A stretch of 64,000 bases of DNA. Origin: Zhengitettix transpicula. Lineage: Eukaryota; Arthropoda; Insecta; Orthoptera; Tetrigidae. Within the stretch, counting starts at the first letter, position 1. Every line of letters starts with the position of its first letter. The stretch covers positions 10,949,087-11,013,086 of the forward strand of contig CM073591.1 of NCBI GenBank assembly GCA_037074705.1. Direction: 5' to 3'. The notes under the pieces were generated by a model that saw nothing but the letters and a program-made list of their open reading frames with translations, had not been told where the DNA came from and ran no database searches. Both the position numbers and the translations under genes were made by a program. Below, one piece after another: positions 1 through 9,689 of the stretch.

Positions 1-204
1 TCAAGGCTATTATAGCTTTAAAAAAGATAAAAAGGCCGACTAAAATAAAAAAAAGTATACACAACCCCTAATAAAACCTGATAGTCCTGTATGGGGGGAA
101 GCGGTGAGAGTTGGACCCTTAAAACTAAGGCCGACGAAGAACAAAATTAAAAATATTTGAAAAGGTGGACCTTCCTGAGGAAAAATTAATGGTCCAAGCT
201 GTGT

Positions 205-471
205 GTTGATGGAGAGTATGGAGAAGAAAATACATCGATTAGTTATACAGAAACTATACAAGAAATACTAACATAGTACAACACCTTAAAAAAGAAGGTT
301 AGGACACGTGATAAAGAATGGAGGATATTAACCCAGAAGGCAGAAGAAAAGGAAGGCCCACGTTAAGATGGCCAGACGGACAAACTATTAAAAGTTAAAG
401 CATGGTGGACAGAGGCGCAAGATAAGAGGAATAGATGGAAGGATGTCATTAAGGAGGCTAAGGTGCTGTAA
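205..471 (+). pseudogene. LINE (non-LTR retrotransposon) ORF2 C-terminal remnant
   Basis: This is the 3' end of a decayed non-LTR retrotransposon polyprotein, downstream of where the reverse transcriptase domain would lie. Read across frameshifts on the + strand it gives WRRKIHR, then RRLGHVIK, then EGRRKGRPTLRWPDG (about 331-372), then AWWTEAQDKRNRWKDVIKEA and a stop at 469-471. The order LGHV, GRPxLRW, WW..A.DR..W...I.EAK is the conserved tail of many arthropod LINE ORF2 proteins. At least three frameshifts and a premature stop break the frame, so the copy is dead. No poly-A tail or target-site duplication was recognised. The assignment to LINE is firm; the clade (Jockey/CR1-like) is inference. 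Confidence 0.75.
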
Positions 472-1307
472 CGCCGCCGGTCAAGAAGAAGAGTTTCCTT
501 CTTCCGTGCTTCTGCGAACTCGTTTAAATGTCAAGTAAATGTCCTTCAATGCGGAGTCAGCTGTCCCGACCCTTCAAGTGTCTCCGCCTGACGTCACTAC
601 GGAAGGCTGACAACAACGAACTACGGCTGGCATATGTTTAAAACATATGGGAATATTTTTGAAACGGGTCAAGTTGACCAACGTGAAAAATTTCCCCGCT
701 CTGTCACAAAAATAAAAAAAAATTACCAAGATTAATCGTGTGATTGAAATGAGTGGGACGTGTGGCTCTTCCCACGCACCTTGGTGACGTCACAGCCACC
801 TTCCTTCCGTCCACAGACTGGCGATGACTTGTCGTAATACATTCTCTGGAGACTTCAGTTTCAGGCCGCGGCGGATAAATCCCGCTCCTTTGTCACCTTC
901 GTTTTTACTTCCCTCGTGGTCGTCGTGAAAGAAAGAAGAGGCTGCGTGCCCCCACGGCGCTGGATGATCCATCACCCGCTCTCTTGTGCGTTATAGTTGC
1001 GATTCAAGGCGGCCTACAACAAATATGTCTGGAGACTCCTCTTTTTTTTTTAATCGCGCCTCTAACAAGGGCTCCTGTCACGCTTTCCTCAGGGACGCGT
1101 AATGGATGAGCGTGCAGTTGTTTCCGAAGCCTCCGCGCGACAATGCGCCCGTCACCTGCGGGATTTATGCGCATTCTTCAACACCCTCAACTTCTTCTTT
1201 AAAGGAAAAAAAATCCTTTTCCACGAAAAATTTTTCCCCCCGAAGCGAATATGACGCATAGGTCTGGGTGGACGCGTTTACCCCCTTCCCATCCCCACAG
1301 TAAATTA
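472..1307. other. Unannotated stretch, no gene seen
   Basis: The sequence is mixed-composition and apparently single copy within the window. It holds two exact TGACGTCA palindromes (589-596 and 785-792) but no splice-supported open frame, tandem structure or element that I recognise. Confidence 0.4.
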
Positions 1308-1421
1308 CTCTTATTAAAATACTAGCTGGGTGCTCAGCGTTGCCCTGGTTGTCGTATGCGTAACCCCCGATTTTTGCGTTAATTCAATGTAAAGCCCCCT
1401 TTATAAATATTCTGAATCTGC
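1308..1421. repeat. Putative dispersed-repeat flank (ACTAGCTGGGTGCTCAGC type)
   Basis: The stretch carries ACTAGCTG followed by a GCGTTGCCCTGG block. It resembles an ACTAGCTG...GCGTTGCCCGG repeat that I associate with arthropod genomes. It directly abuts the inverted-repeat element at 1422. The resemblance is from memory and could be chance. Confidence 0.3.
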
Positions 1422-1449
1422 AGATATAATTCTCGGGTCTCAACCCGGG

Positions 1450-2049
1450 CCAATCGTTTGTTAAATAACAACGTTTCGATGGCAAGCTCCGCTATCGTCA
1501 CCAGACCGGGCCAATTGTTAGTTAAACAACAACGTTTCGACGCCAAGCTCCGCCACCGTCAGCAGGTCGGGCCAATTGTTTGTTTAATAACAACGTTTCG
1601 ACGCCAAACTCCACCATCGTCATCAGACCAGGCCAATTGTTTGTTAAACAGCAACGTTTCGACGCCAAGCTCCGCAATCGTCAGCAGGTCGGGCCAATTG
1701 TTTGTTTAATAACAACGTTTCGACGCCAAACTCCACCATCGTCATCAGACCGGGCCAATTGTTTGTTAAACAACAACGTTTCGACGCCAAGCTCCACCAT
1801 CGTCATCAGATCGGGCCAATTGTTTGTTAAATAACAACGTTTCGACGAGAAGCATCACCATCGTCATCAGGCCGGGCCAATTGTTTCTTAAATAACAACG
1901 TTTCGACGCCAAGCTCCACCATCGTCATCAGCCCGGGCCAATTGTTAGATAAATAACAACGTTTCGAGGGCCAGCTCCGCCATCGTCATCAGTCCGGGCC
2001 AATTGTTTGTCAAATAACGTTTCGACGGCTAGCTCCACCATCGTCATGA
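1450..2049 (-). repeat. 61-bp minisatellite, ten copies
   Basis: The ACGTTTCGA core recurs at 1471, 1532, 1593, 1654, 1715, 1776, 1837, 1898, 1959 and 2018, a period of exactly 61 bp except for the last unit (59). Each unit contains GGGCCAATTG, TTAAATAACAACG, TTTCGACGCC and CCATCGTCATCAG. Units differ by a few substitutions only, so the array is fairly young. Confidence 0.95.
1466..2049 (-). ncRNA. Array of hammerhead-ribozyme-like motifs
   Basis: On the minus strand most units read CTGATGA, then a hairpin GATG...CGTC, then GAAACGTT. These are the catalytic boxes of a hammerhead (CUGANGA and GAAA) with a GUU in the position of the cleavage triplet. Stem III would be only ACGU, which is self-complementary and so could form between two adjacent units. 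One extra C sits between CTGATGA and stem II compared with the textbook fold, and the stem I closing pairs are weak. Activity is inference; the box order and spacing are read directly. Confidence 0.5.
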
Positions 2050-2054
2050 GGCTA

Positions 2055-2093
2055 ACTGATGACGATGGCGGAGCTTGCTATCGAAACGTTGTT
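2055..2093 (+). ncRNA. Inverted hammerhead-like unit at array end
   Basis: This is the single plus-strand copy: CTGATGA at 2056, hairpin, then GAAACGTTGTT ending near 2093. It lies about ten bases from the CTGATGA box of the last minus-strand unit, giving a back-to-back divergent pair. It doubles as the right inner end of the inverted-repeat element. Confidence 0.5.
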
Positions 2094-2423
2094 ATTTAAC
2101 TAACAATTGTCCCGGGTTGAGACCCGAGAATTATATCTACAACAGCTTCACGGGGAAAGCCGTCGCTCTGTTCTGAAGTTGTTGACCGAAGGGTAGCCAA
2201 AATCTGTCCGTTGGGGGGGGGGGGGGTTGACTCACAGAAAGCTCGGACAGGGCTTGTTGTAACCTCAAGTGCACGCTGTTTCATATCTGCGTCACAACCT
2301 CTTAGAAACCAACAGATGTCTCTGTATGTTGCAGAGATGCTACACTGGGGCACTGAAGAGGGAAAATAATGGCACAATAAGAATTTTGCTGCTTGAAACT
2401 TAACTCCAAATTGCCCCCCCCCC

Positions 2424-2556
2424 ATATACAGAGGCTATACACATAAGGGGAATATATACAGAGGCTATACACATAAGGGGAATATATACAGAGGTTATAC
2501 ACATAGTGGAATATATACAGAGGTTATACACATAAATGGAATATATACGGCAGAGG
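2424..2556. repeat. 30-bp minisatellite, about 4.5 copies
   Basis: The unit is ATATACAGAGGCTATACACA followed by TAAGGGGAAT, period 30 bp. The first two copies are nearly identical and later ones have GGTTATAC and TAGTGG or TAAATGG variants. Confidence 0.9.
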
Positions 2557-2570
2557 GTGAGGTATTGCTA

Positions 2571-2612
2571 GGCTTCGCTGTGCCACAGGGAACAGTCCTT
2601 AGTCCTCTACGT
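2571..2612 (+). pseudogene. Reverse transcriptase motif fragment of a LINE
   Basis: The plus strand reads GFAVPQGTVLSPL before a stop. This matches the conserved G.PQG..LSPLLF block (fingers/palm region) of non-LTR retrotransposon reverse transcriptases. The preceding codons are replaced by the 30-bp minisatellite, and the following INDL-like region is degraded. Only about 14 codons survive, so the clade cannot be given. It may belong to the same LINE family as the tail at 205-471, but nothing links them directly. Confidence 0.55.
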
Positions 2613-2970
2613 TAATCACACGATCTGAATTTAGTTTTTCCAAAAAAAAAGGAAAACTACAACACTACAGTGAAATGCTGGAGAAAGACTGAGAGTTGTT
2701 TTTTCTTTAATATGTGTTTTAATCATATAGTTGCTGAGGGTCGAAAAACACCCCCAAGGGGCCGAAGGTCTGGTGGTGTTGCTAAACCTCCAGATGTGAA
2801 AGCTACTACAGCTGCGTCATGCATGCAGTCTTGCTACCATCTCGTTAGCGTTAAGTGAGTTGCGTGGCTCCTCGGGACCGATCCCCGTTCACGAAACTGT
2901 GTGACTGTAATCATACCTCCTCTGTAGGAAAATACCTGAAGACGATACAAAAAGGTATCGGAACGTCGTT

Positions 2971-3024
<54 letters not shown>

Positions 3025-3460
3025 GTCTGTATGAGGTCGTCAACTGATGTTTTCCGGCGTACAGCAGGAGTGACACCGGCTGTGACGTCACGCCGTAGTC
3101 TGCTGTAGCTGGCTGGGCCATGGAGGGGGGTGGAGTTGCGGGTGTGAGAAGAGTCCTTGTTTCTGGCTGACGACGCAGAGACACAATGGACGCATCCAGT
3201 GTTGCGAAATGATCGCCGATTTTCGGATTAGCCGCGGGCGATCGTCATTTGGGGCCGCAATTGTTCTCAACCGGCCCTCGAGGACGCGGCTGCTACGGAG
3301 GGAGCCGCCGACAGCTCCGCCGCAGCTCGCTATTCCTTCTCTGTATTAACTCACACACACACACACACACACACTACTGCCGTGACGTCACTCATTAAAT
3401 ACCACTAATGACACCTCACCTGCGAGGCTACTGCGGGCGTGGGCAGCGAAGAAATCAGTT
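2613..3460. other. Unannotated stretch with simple repeats
   Basis: The stretch contains a (TA)n run at 2973-3020, a (CA)n run at about 3352-3374, and TGACGTCA near 3083 and 3381. The 3050-3350 part is GC-richer and non-repetitive. No coding frame is supported. Confidence 0.5.
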
Positions 3461-3505
3461 TGTTATATCGGCCGCGCTGAACGATCTTTGTTAACTAGAA
3501 TTAAG
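3461..3505 (+). pseudogene. Penelope-like element GIY-YIG endonuclease scar
   Basis: The plus strand reads CYIGRAERSLLTRIK. This is the YIG strand and the following conserved arginine block (usually YIGQTKRSLKTRI) of the GIY-YIG endonuclease found at the C-terminus of Penelope-like reverse transcriptases. Upstream reverse transcriptase and downstream catalytic residues are missing, and an A-rich tract follows at once. It is one of seven such scars in the window, so it is unlikely to be chance. Confidence 0.6.
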
Positions 3506-3878
3506 AAAAAAATAAAAATAATGTAAAACTTTACGAACCATCCTCCTGTTACTAAACTGTGTTTACATCCTCGTCATTACTTCAGCTTTGATAACCCTGT
3601 TCTTCTGTTCTCCAATCATTTTACACTTTAAAGGTAAAACAAAACACTCCTCAAATAGACAGTATTTATGATGACGGTTCGTTAAATAATCTTTGTGAAT
3701 TTATATCTTGTATTATTAATATTCTTTGTAATGCGACGTAACTTTGGCTCCATTACTTCAGGCTGTGTGTGTCTGTAGTGTCGACAAAGGTCACGATCGA
3801 AACGTCTTACTCTTCAAAATTAATCTCTGTTATTGTCCTTAGTTACTTCTGTTCACTTGTGTCTCCAGCCGTTGTGTT

Positions 3879-3879
<1 letters not shown>

Positions 3880-3915
<36 letters not shown>
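3880..3915. repeat. (TA)n microsatellite
   Basis: Uninterrupted TA dinucleotides of about 36 bp. The surrounding 3506-4087 stretch shows no gene or other repeat that I could support. Confidence 0.9.
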
Positions 3916-3919
<4 letters not shown>

Positions 3920-4087
3920 TACCACTTTATTTTGTCTTCCTTGATATAATAAACCTCGACAGTGTCTGGGATCCCTTACTGTTGCATCGTCTTTGCGCGT
4001 TAAAGATTTTTTCCTCTTCAGAATTCTTCTCCCGCTTTCATAGGTTTTTCCGTTCTGCCGTTCTTGTGGGTTATGACGTTTCTTGAA

Positions 4088-4132
4088 ACACCTGACGAAA
4101 GCAACAAGGATTGCTGTTAAGTTGTGGTGTTG
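4088..4132 (+). ncRNA. Degenerate hammerhead-like motif
   Basis: The plus strand reads CACCTGACGA, a hairpin AGCAA...TTGCT, then GTTAAGTTGTGGTG. Box 1, stem II and the flanking CAC/GTG of stem I are in place, but the GAAAC box is mutated to GTTAAG, so this copy should be inactive. It resembles the Penelope-like tails at 37.2, 41.0 and 61.4 kb. Confidence 0.35.
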
Positions 4133-4281
4133 GTGATATGAATCGTCACTTCACTGTATCCGTTAATTAGCTGATGTTTATTAAAAACTAATTACTTAAG
4201 TAATCGTTGTTGAGACTAATTTTTTCCTTTGTATATGTGATATATTCCAAAGTAGAAAATGGTTTACGCAACTATATTTCC

Positions 4282-4283
<2 letters not shown>

Positions 4284-4319
<36 letters not shown>

Positions 4320-4423
4320 AAAGATTAGACTATTACCATACATAAAAAACTTTATTTTAATAAAAATACAAAAAATACAAAAAAATAATTGATTGGGCGC
4401 CAGCAGCTATATATATATATATA
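4284..4423. repeat. (TA)n microsatellites
   Basis: TA runs lie at 4284-4317 and 4408-4423. The second is preceded by ATTGGGCGCCAGCAGC, which resembles the GGGCGCCA repeats at 18.8 kb. Confidence 0.85.
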
Positions 4424-4906
4424 GTTTGCAAATATTGAACAATAATTAGCTCCGGCTTTGTTAATAAAATCCTCCTCCTCTACAAGGTGATGTGGCTGTT
4501 CACAAACAGAGCTTAGTTCCGAACTGTGTCTGAAGGCACTTTACATTAATGGTGACCCTTACTTTATCTCGTAGCATCAGCAGAGGATCACTGGTCTTGT
4601 AGCAGCCCCACGATCTCTTTCTTCGGCCTCCCCGCGATGGACGTCCACACTACTAAACTTTTGTTCGTTACAGCTCGCCAAATTTTCCACCCTCTCGCCT
4701 CTCTCACTTCCCTTTTCCAGTCTTCAGCCAGTCTCCCGGGTGCGGAGTATATACCCTTACTCCTCCACCCCCCCCCAAACGATGCAAAAAAAAGGGACGC
4801 GTACTCTCGGCTTCTTGGGGCCTCAACGGCGCACGTGCACTTTTAATTAATTTCTTCTCAGGCCTGTGGACAAAGGACGGCCACTTACCGATGTTATTCA
4901 CTACAG

Positions 4907-4954
<48 letters not shown>

Positions 4955-5029
4955 AGTGGAGACAAACTTAAATTCATTTTTGTATTGCATTAAGTTTATT
5001 ATTCTTGTTATTGTTCTCTGTTAAAGTAT
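4424..5029. other. Unannotated stretch with (TA)n
   Basis: The stretch contains a 42-bp TA run at 4910-4951 and a C run near 4769. Its remaining sequence shows no supported feature. Confidence 0.5.
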
Positions 5030-5307
5030 TTTTTAGGGTAACAGGCTACATGAGGGTATTACACGTGGTGGCAACTCCCTTTTAATAGCATAGGAAGGGA
5101 TTTGAAAGGGGGGATGCGGAAGGGTAGAGGAAGGTAGCCAAGGGCTGACTAGGGGCCCCCGGGCTATGGTTTAAGGATCCTACCCGGCATTCGCCTAAAG
5201 GTGATGCAGGGAAAACCCTAGAAAAACCTGTATCAGGTAGGTCGGGCATTGGGTACTTGTCCCACGCCCTTCCGATAGCGGGAGAGGAGTTTGCTGTGGG
5301 GACGCAA
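5030..5307 (-). mobile_element. SINE family copy 1, 5'-truncated
   Basis: Read on the minus strand it ends CCTGTTACCCTAAAAAA, the shared 3' end with poly-A tail. The core GGCGAATGCCGGGTAGGATC lies in the middle. About 270 bp of a ~530-bp element remain; the 5' half is missing. Poly-A on one end and frequent 5' truncation point to target-primed reverse transcription by a LINE. Confidence 0.8.
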
Positions 5308-5925
5308 ATCAACCACCGCTACTAACTTTTATTATTTGCATAATTTCTAAACCAATAATATTACTATAAATTATCAATTATTCAATCGAGTAATTAATTC
5401 CTTCGTTCGTTGCTCTCAGAAAAAGAAATAATGCAGGTTTTGATGGAGGACTTCCAGAGATATTACTGACTGATAGTAGACGCGGCGCAGGGATTCGCTT
5501 GTCAACATGGCTAGTGAGTAGCGTCAACATGGCCGCCATGAGCACACACGGCGGTGTGACGTCCACACGCCGGCCTCGCACGCCTCGCATCTCAATCACA
5601 CACCTGCGACAAAGGGATCGCAGGCAACTGTCATCACAGCCTGCGGGGGCAACGTGACCAGGCGGTCACGCGCTGTCACGTGACGTGACGTCAAGTCCCC
5701 GGAAGAAGGTGCGACACTGTCAGACAATGCTGTCCCAGAGACAGTCTTCTGTCACGGCACTGCGCTGTCACGCATCCTCCCTCTGACGTCACAACCTGTT
5801 TTTAACGTCACTACAGGTGCTGGAGGGTCCCTCGTCACTCCCCCCCCCCCTTCCTCCGCCAAATAGAACAGAGATTTTTTTTTTCCTTAATTACCTTGGG
5901 TATTATTATTTATTGTTAAAAACCC
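5308..5925. other. Unannotated stretch
   Basis: A GC-moderate stretch with CACGTGACGTGACGTCA near 5676-5692, another TGACGTCA near 5785 and a C run at about 5841. Its end grades into the 255-bp array. Confidence 0.4.
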
Positions 5926-6985
5926 ATTAAAATACCTCGCCATTATGAAGGACTAACTCCTGATGACTCCACAATGTTGTCTTACGGTCCAGCGACACTC
6001 TTCTATCACGGCAATGAACCTATCATGGGTTGTCGCGTGCTGTCACGCTTCTGCGAAGTAGCGTCACGCCAAGTCACGTTTTTAAATCCTGTTTTAAAAG
6101 TTAACAAAGGCACTTGAGGATCCCTGGTCACTTTTTTCCCCCAAAAGAACTATTTTACTTAATTACCTTGAGTATTATTAATTATTGTTTATAACCCATT
6201 AAAACATCACCGTTATGAAGGACAAACTCTTGATGTCTCCAGAATGTTGTCTTATGGGACCAGAGAGACGCTTCTATCACGCCACGTGGCTGCCATGTCA
6301 CGGGTTATCACACGCTGTCGTGCATCTGCCCTCTGACGTCACGGCACGTCACTACAGGTGCTGCAGGGCCCCTGGTCACTTTCTTCCAGTAAAACAAAGA
6401 ATTATGTAACTTAATTACCTAGAGTATTATTATTTATTATTAATAATCCACTGAAACCTCACCGTTGTGAAGGACAAACTCCTGATGTCTCCACAATGTT
6501 GTCTTATGGGACCACGACACGCTTCTATCACGCAACGTGGCTGCCATGTCACGGGTTATCAGGCGCTGTCATGCATCTGCCCTCTGACGTCACGCCACGT
6601 CACTGTCTGTTTTAAACGTCACTACAGGAGCTGGAGGATCCCTGGTCAGTTCCTTCCAATACAACAGAGAATTATTTTACTTAATTACCTTGAGTATTAT
6701 TAATTATTGTTAATAAGTCATTAAAACACCTCACCACGTAACTCCTGATGTCTCCACATTGTCGTCTTACGGACCGCAGACTCTATTCTATCACGCTACG
6801 TCAAGTCACTGCACTGTAACGCTTTGTCACGCATCTGCGCTGTAACGTGAGGCAAAGTCACGTTTCTAAAACCTGTTTCAAAAGTTACCAAAGGCGCTTG
6901 AGGATCCCTGGCCACTTTTTTTTCCCCCCCAAAAGAACAAAGAATTATTTTACTTAATTACCTCGACTATTGTTAAAAACTCCTG
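5926..6985. repeat. ~255-bp tandem repeat, about four copies
   Basis: The landmark TTGTCTTA(T/C)GG recurs near 5979, 6248, 6501 and 6761. Each unit holds an AT-rich half (TTACTTAATTACCTTGAGTA) and a GC-rich half (CTTCTATCACGC, ...TGACGTCACG). A final partial unit lies at about 8346-8515, beyond the 134-bp array, showing that the short array expanded inside a long-unit array. Confidence 0.85.
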
Positions 6986-8345
6986 ATGTGTCCACAATGT
7001 TGTCTTATGGGACATGTGACACGCTTCTATCACGCTACGTCACGCATTGCGCTCAGATATCACGCTCTGTCACGTGATTTAAGGTCAAGTCCCGAGAGTG
7101 TGAGGTGCTGCCTTTCAACCAGAGACACGCTTCTATCACGCTACGGCACGCGCTGTCACGCATATGCTGCGCTATGACGTCACGCAATGTCACGTGATTT
7201 AACGTCAAGTCCCGAGAGTGTGTGCGATGCTGCCTGCCAATGTTGTCTTATGGGACCAGAGACGCGCTTCTATCACGCTACGTGACACTCTGTGACGCAT
7301 CTGCGACATGACGTCACGCTCTGCCACGTGATTTAACGTCATGTTCCGAGAGTTTGTGCGATGCTGCCTGCCAATGTTGTCTTATGGGACTAGAGACACA
7401 CTTCTATCACGCTAAGTAACGCTCTGCACGCATCTGCGACATGACGTCACGCTCTGTCACGCATCTGCAACATGACGTCACACTCTGTCACGTATCTGCG
7501 ACACGACGTCACGCTCTGTCACGTGATTTAACGTTACGTCCCGAGAGTGTGTGCGATGCTGCCTGCCAATGTTGTCTTATAGGACCAGCGCCACGCTTCT
7601 ATCACGCTACGTCACGCTATGTCACGCATCTGCGACATGACGTCACGCTCTGTCACGTGATTTAACGTTACGTCCCGAGAGTGTGTGCGATGCTGCCGGC
7701 CAATGTTGTCTTATGGGACCAGAGACACGCTTCTATCACGCTACGTCACGCGTGTCACGCATCTGCGACATGACGTCACGCTCTGTCACGTGATTTAACG
7801 TCAAGTCCCGAGAGTGTGTGCGATGCTGCCGGCCAATGTTGTCTTATGGGACCAGAGACACGCTTCTATCACGCTAAGTAACGCTCTGTCACGCATCTGC
7901 GACATGACGTCACGCTCTGTCACGTGATATAACGTCAAGTCCCGAGAAGTGTTGCGATGCTGCCTGCCAATGTTGTCTTATGGGACCAGACACACGCTTC
8001 TATCACGCTACGTCACGCTCTGTCACGCATCTGCGACATGACGTCACGCTGTCACGTGATATAACGTCAAGTCCCGTGTGTGTGTGCGACGCTGCCTGCC
8101 AATGTTGTCTTGCGGACCAGAGACACGCTTCTATCACGCTACGTCACGCTCTGTCACGCATCTGCGACATGACGTCACGCTCTGCCACGTGATTTAACGT
8201 CACGTCCCGAGAGTGTGTGCGACGCTGTCTGCCAATGTTGTCTTATGGGACCAGAGACACGCTTGATTCAACGTCTTGTCTTGAGAGTGTGTGCGACGCT
8301 GTCTGCCAATGTTGTCTTATGGGACCAGAGACACGCTTCTATCAC
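6986..8345. repeat. 134-bp tandem repeat rich in CRE and E-box palindromes
   Basis: The start TGTTGTCTTATGGGACC recurs near 7241, 7375, 7570, 7704, 7837, 7971, 8103, 8236 and 8310, mostly 132-134 bp apart. Two spacings (195 and 74 bp) show a partial duplication and a deletion. Almost every unit contains TGACGTCA followed about 12-15 bp later by TCACGTGA, the CREB/ATF and bHLH-zip E-box palindromes. Whether they bind factors is unknown. Confidence 0.92.
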
Positions 8346-8515
8346 GGTACGTGACGTCACGCCTGTTTTAAACGTTACCAAAGGCGCTTGAGGATCCCTG
8401 TTGACACCTTTTCCCCCCAAAAAGAACAATGATTTATTTTACTTAATTACCTTGACTATTGTTAATAATCCACTAAAACATCGCTGTCATGAAGGCGTAA
8501 CTCCTGATGTCTCCA

Positions 8516-8704
8516 CCATGGCCGCTCCTTCGGTAATTTGAGAAAACACAACATCTCTTGCTCTAACTGTAATTCCTGCTACACTGGGCGAACAAAGCGT
8601 TCCATTAACGTGTCTAATACCGTAGACAATCTGCTAGTCTGTAAACCTATCATCAAATCGAATAATAATAATTGAAAAGATAGCCAAATGCAAAGAAAAC
8701 AAGT
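8516..8704. other. Unannotated stretch
   Basis: No feature recognised between the array and the Penelope-like tail. Confidence 0.3.
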
Positions 8705-8815
8705 GATAATACGAACACCTCGGAGCAACGTTCCTCGGATCCTTGTCCCCTGTCTTCAGGTGCTAAGAAGAGCCCTAGAGCGACACAACTGCACTCGTGA
8801 GTTGACAAATCTCTA
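8705..8815 (-). mobile_element. Penelope-like 3' tail with worn hammerhead-like motif
   Basis: On the minus strand it reads GTGCAGTTGTGTCGCTCTAG, then GCTCTTCTTAGCACCTGAAGA, then a hairpin region and GGAACGTTGC. The block is shared with tails at 37.2, 41.0, 48.8 and 61.4 kb, and the 48.8-kb copy lies downstream of a GIY-YIG scar. The GAAAC box is changed to GGAAC. Confidence 0.55.
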
Positions 8816-9359
8816 AAGAGAACTTTGGCGGTAATGTGTCCGGGTCTTAGTTCCCTAAAATATTGCCGGCCATGTGCATTATGTGACGCTCGCTTACGAG
8901 CCACCTTTATTTAAATATGGCCGACCTGCTGTCGAGGTAGCGTTCATAATGACCACAGGATTAATAACAAAATTAAGAAGAACGTTGCCCCCCTCGAGGA
9001 GCGCCACATGCCACTTTAACCATAATTGAAAAACTAAATAATTGGCGCGTACTTGTGGGACAAGTCAATCAAGACCATTCTGAGGCCAAATGTCGGGCGG
9101 CGCAATCCCCCGCATACAAATCTCACGAGTCCTCGAGAGCTAACCCCTTCAACACTTCGCTTCTCCCCGGGGAGTCCGCGCGATCCTAATGACACTCATT
9201 CTGATCCAGGAAAGCCCTCCACAGAGGCAGGAGGAACGTCCCGCGCGGCGCATCGCAACACAAGTGCCATGTGTCTGTCTGCCATGTTCTATCCACGTGA
9301 CAGAGAAGGATGTATGTATGTATGTATTTACGTCAATCTCTATACAAAATTTTAAACAC
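8816..9359. other. Unannotated stretch
   Basis: No feature recognised apart from a short GTAT tandem near 9311-9330. Confidence 0.3.
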
Positions 9360-9525
9360 GCATTGCGCTCTGATGTCACGCTCTGTCACGTGATTTAACG
9401 TCGAGTCCCGAGGGTGTGAGAGATGCTGCCTGCCGATGTTGTCTGGCGGGACCAGAGACACTCATGTATCACGCTACGTCACGCGCTGTCACGAAGTTGC
9501 GCTCAGGTGTCACATCAAGATACAA
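9360..9525. repeat. Isolated unit of the 134-bp repeat
   Basis: GTCACGTGATTTAACGTC, GAGTCCCGAG, and TGTTGTCTGGCGGGACCAGA follow in the same order as in the 6986-8345 array. It lies about 1 kb from the array and has diverged: TGACGTCA became TGATGTCA. Confidence 0.85.
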
Positions 9526-9689
9526 ACCTTGTATCAAACTTACTCTCGGTTTCTATTTTGACAACATGTCCTCCATTTTAGACAGAGATATTATTGAAAA
9601 AACAGTCTCAAATGCTGTAAATTAAAAATCGTACAAATATTGAACATGATGCATAAAGACTCAACCAGTTACACGATGGATTATATTCA

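Larger units (their letters stand above)
1422..2138. mobile_element. Inverted-repeat element filled with a hammerhead-like satellite
   Basis: The two ends are inverted copies of each other. Bases 1422-1505 read AGATATAATTCTCGGGTC... inward, and 2138-2055 read the same on the opposite strand, about 83 bp with only a handful of mismatches. The interior is a head-to-tail array of ten 61-bp units, and the right terminal repeat is itself one unit in reverse orientation plus a unique AT-rich end. No transposase is present. The architecture (inverted ends with a minisatellite core) fits a non-autonomous element. The hammerhead-like core in each unit points to a Penelope-like or related retroelement rather than a DNA transposon. 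No target-site duplication is obvious. Confidence 0.65.
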
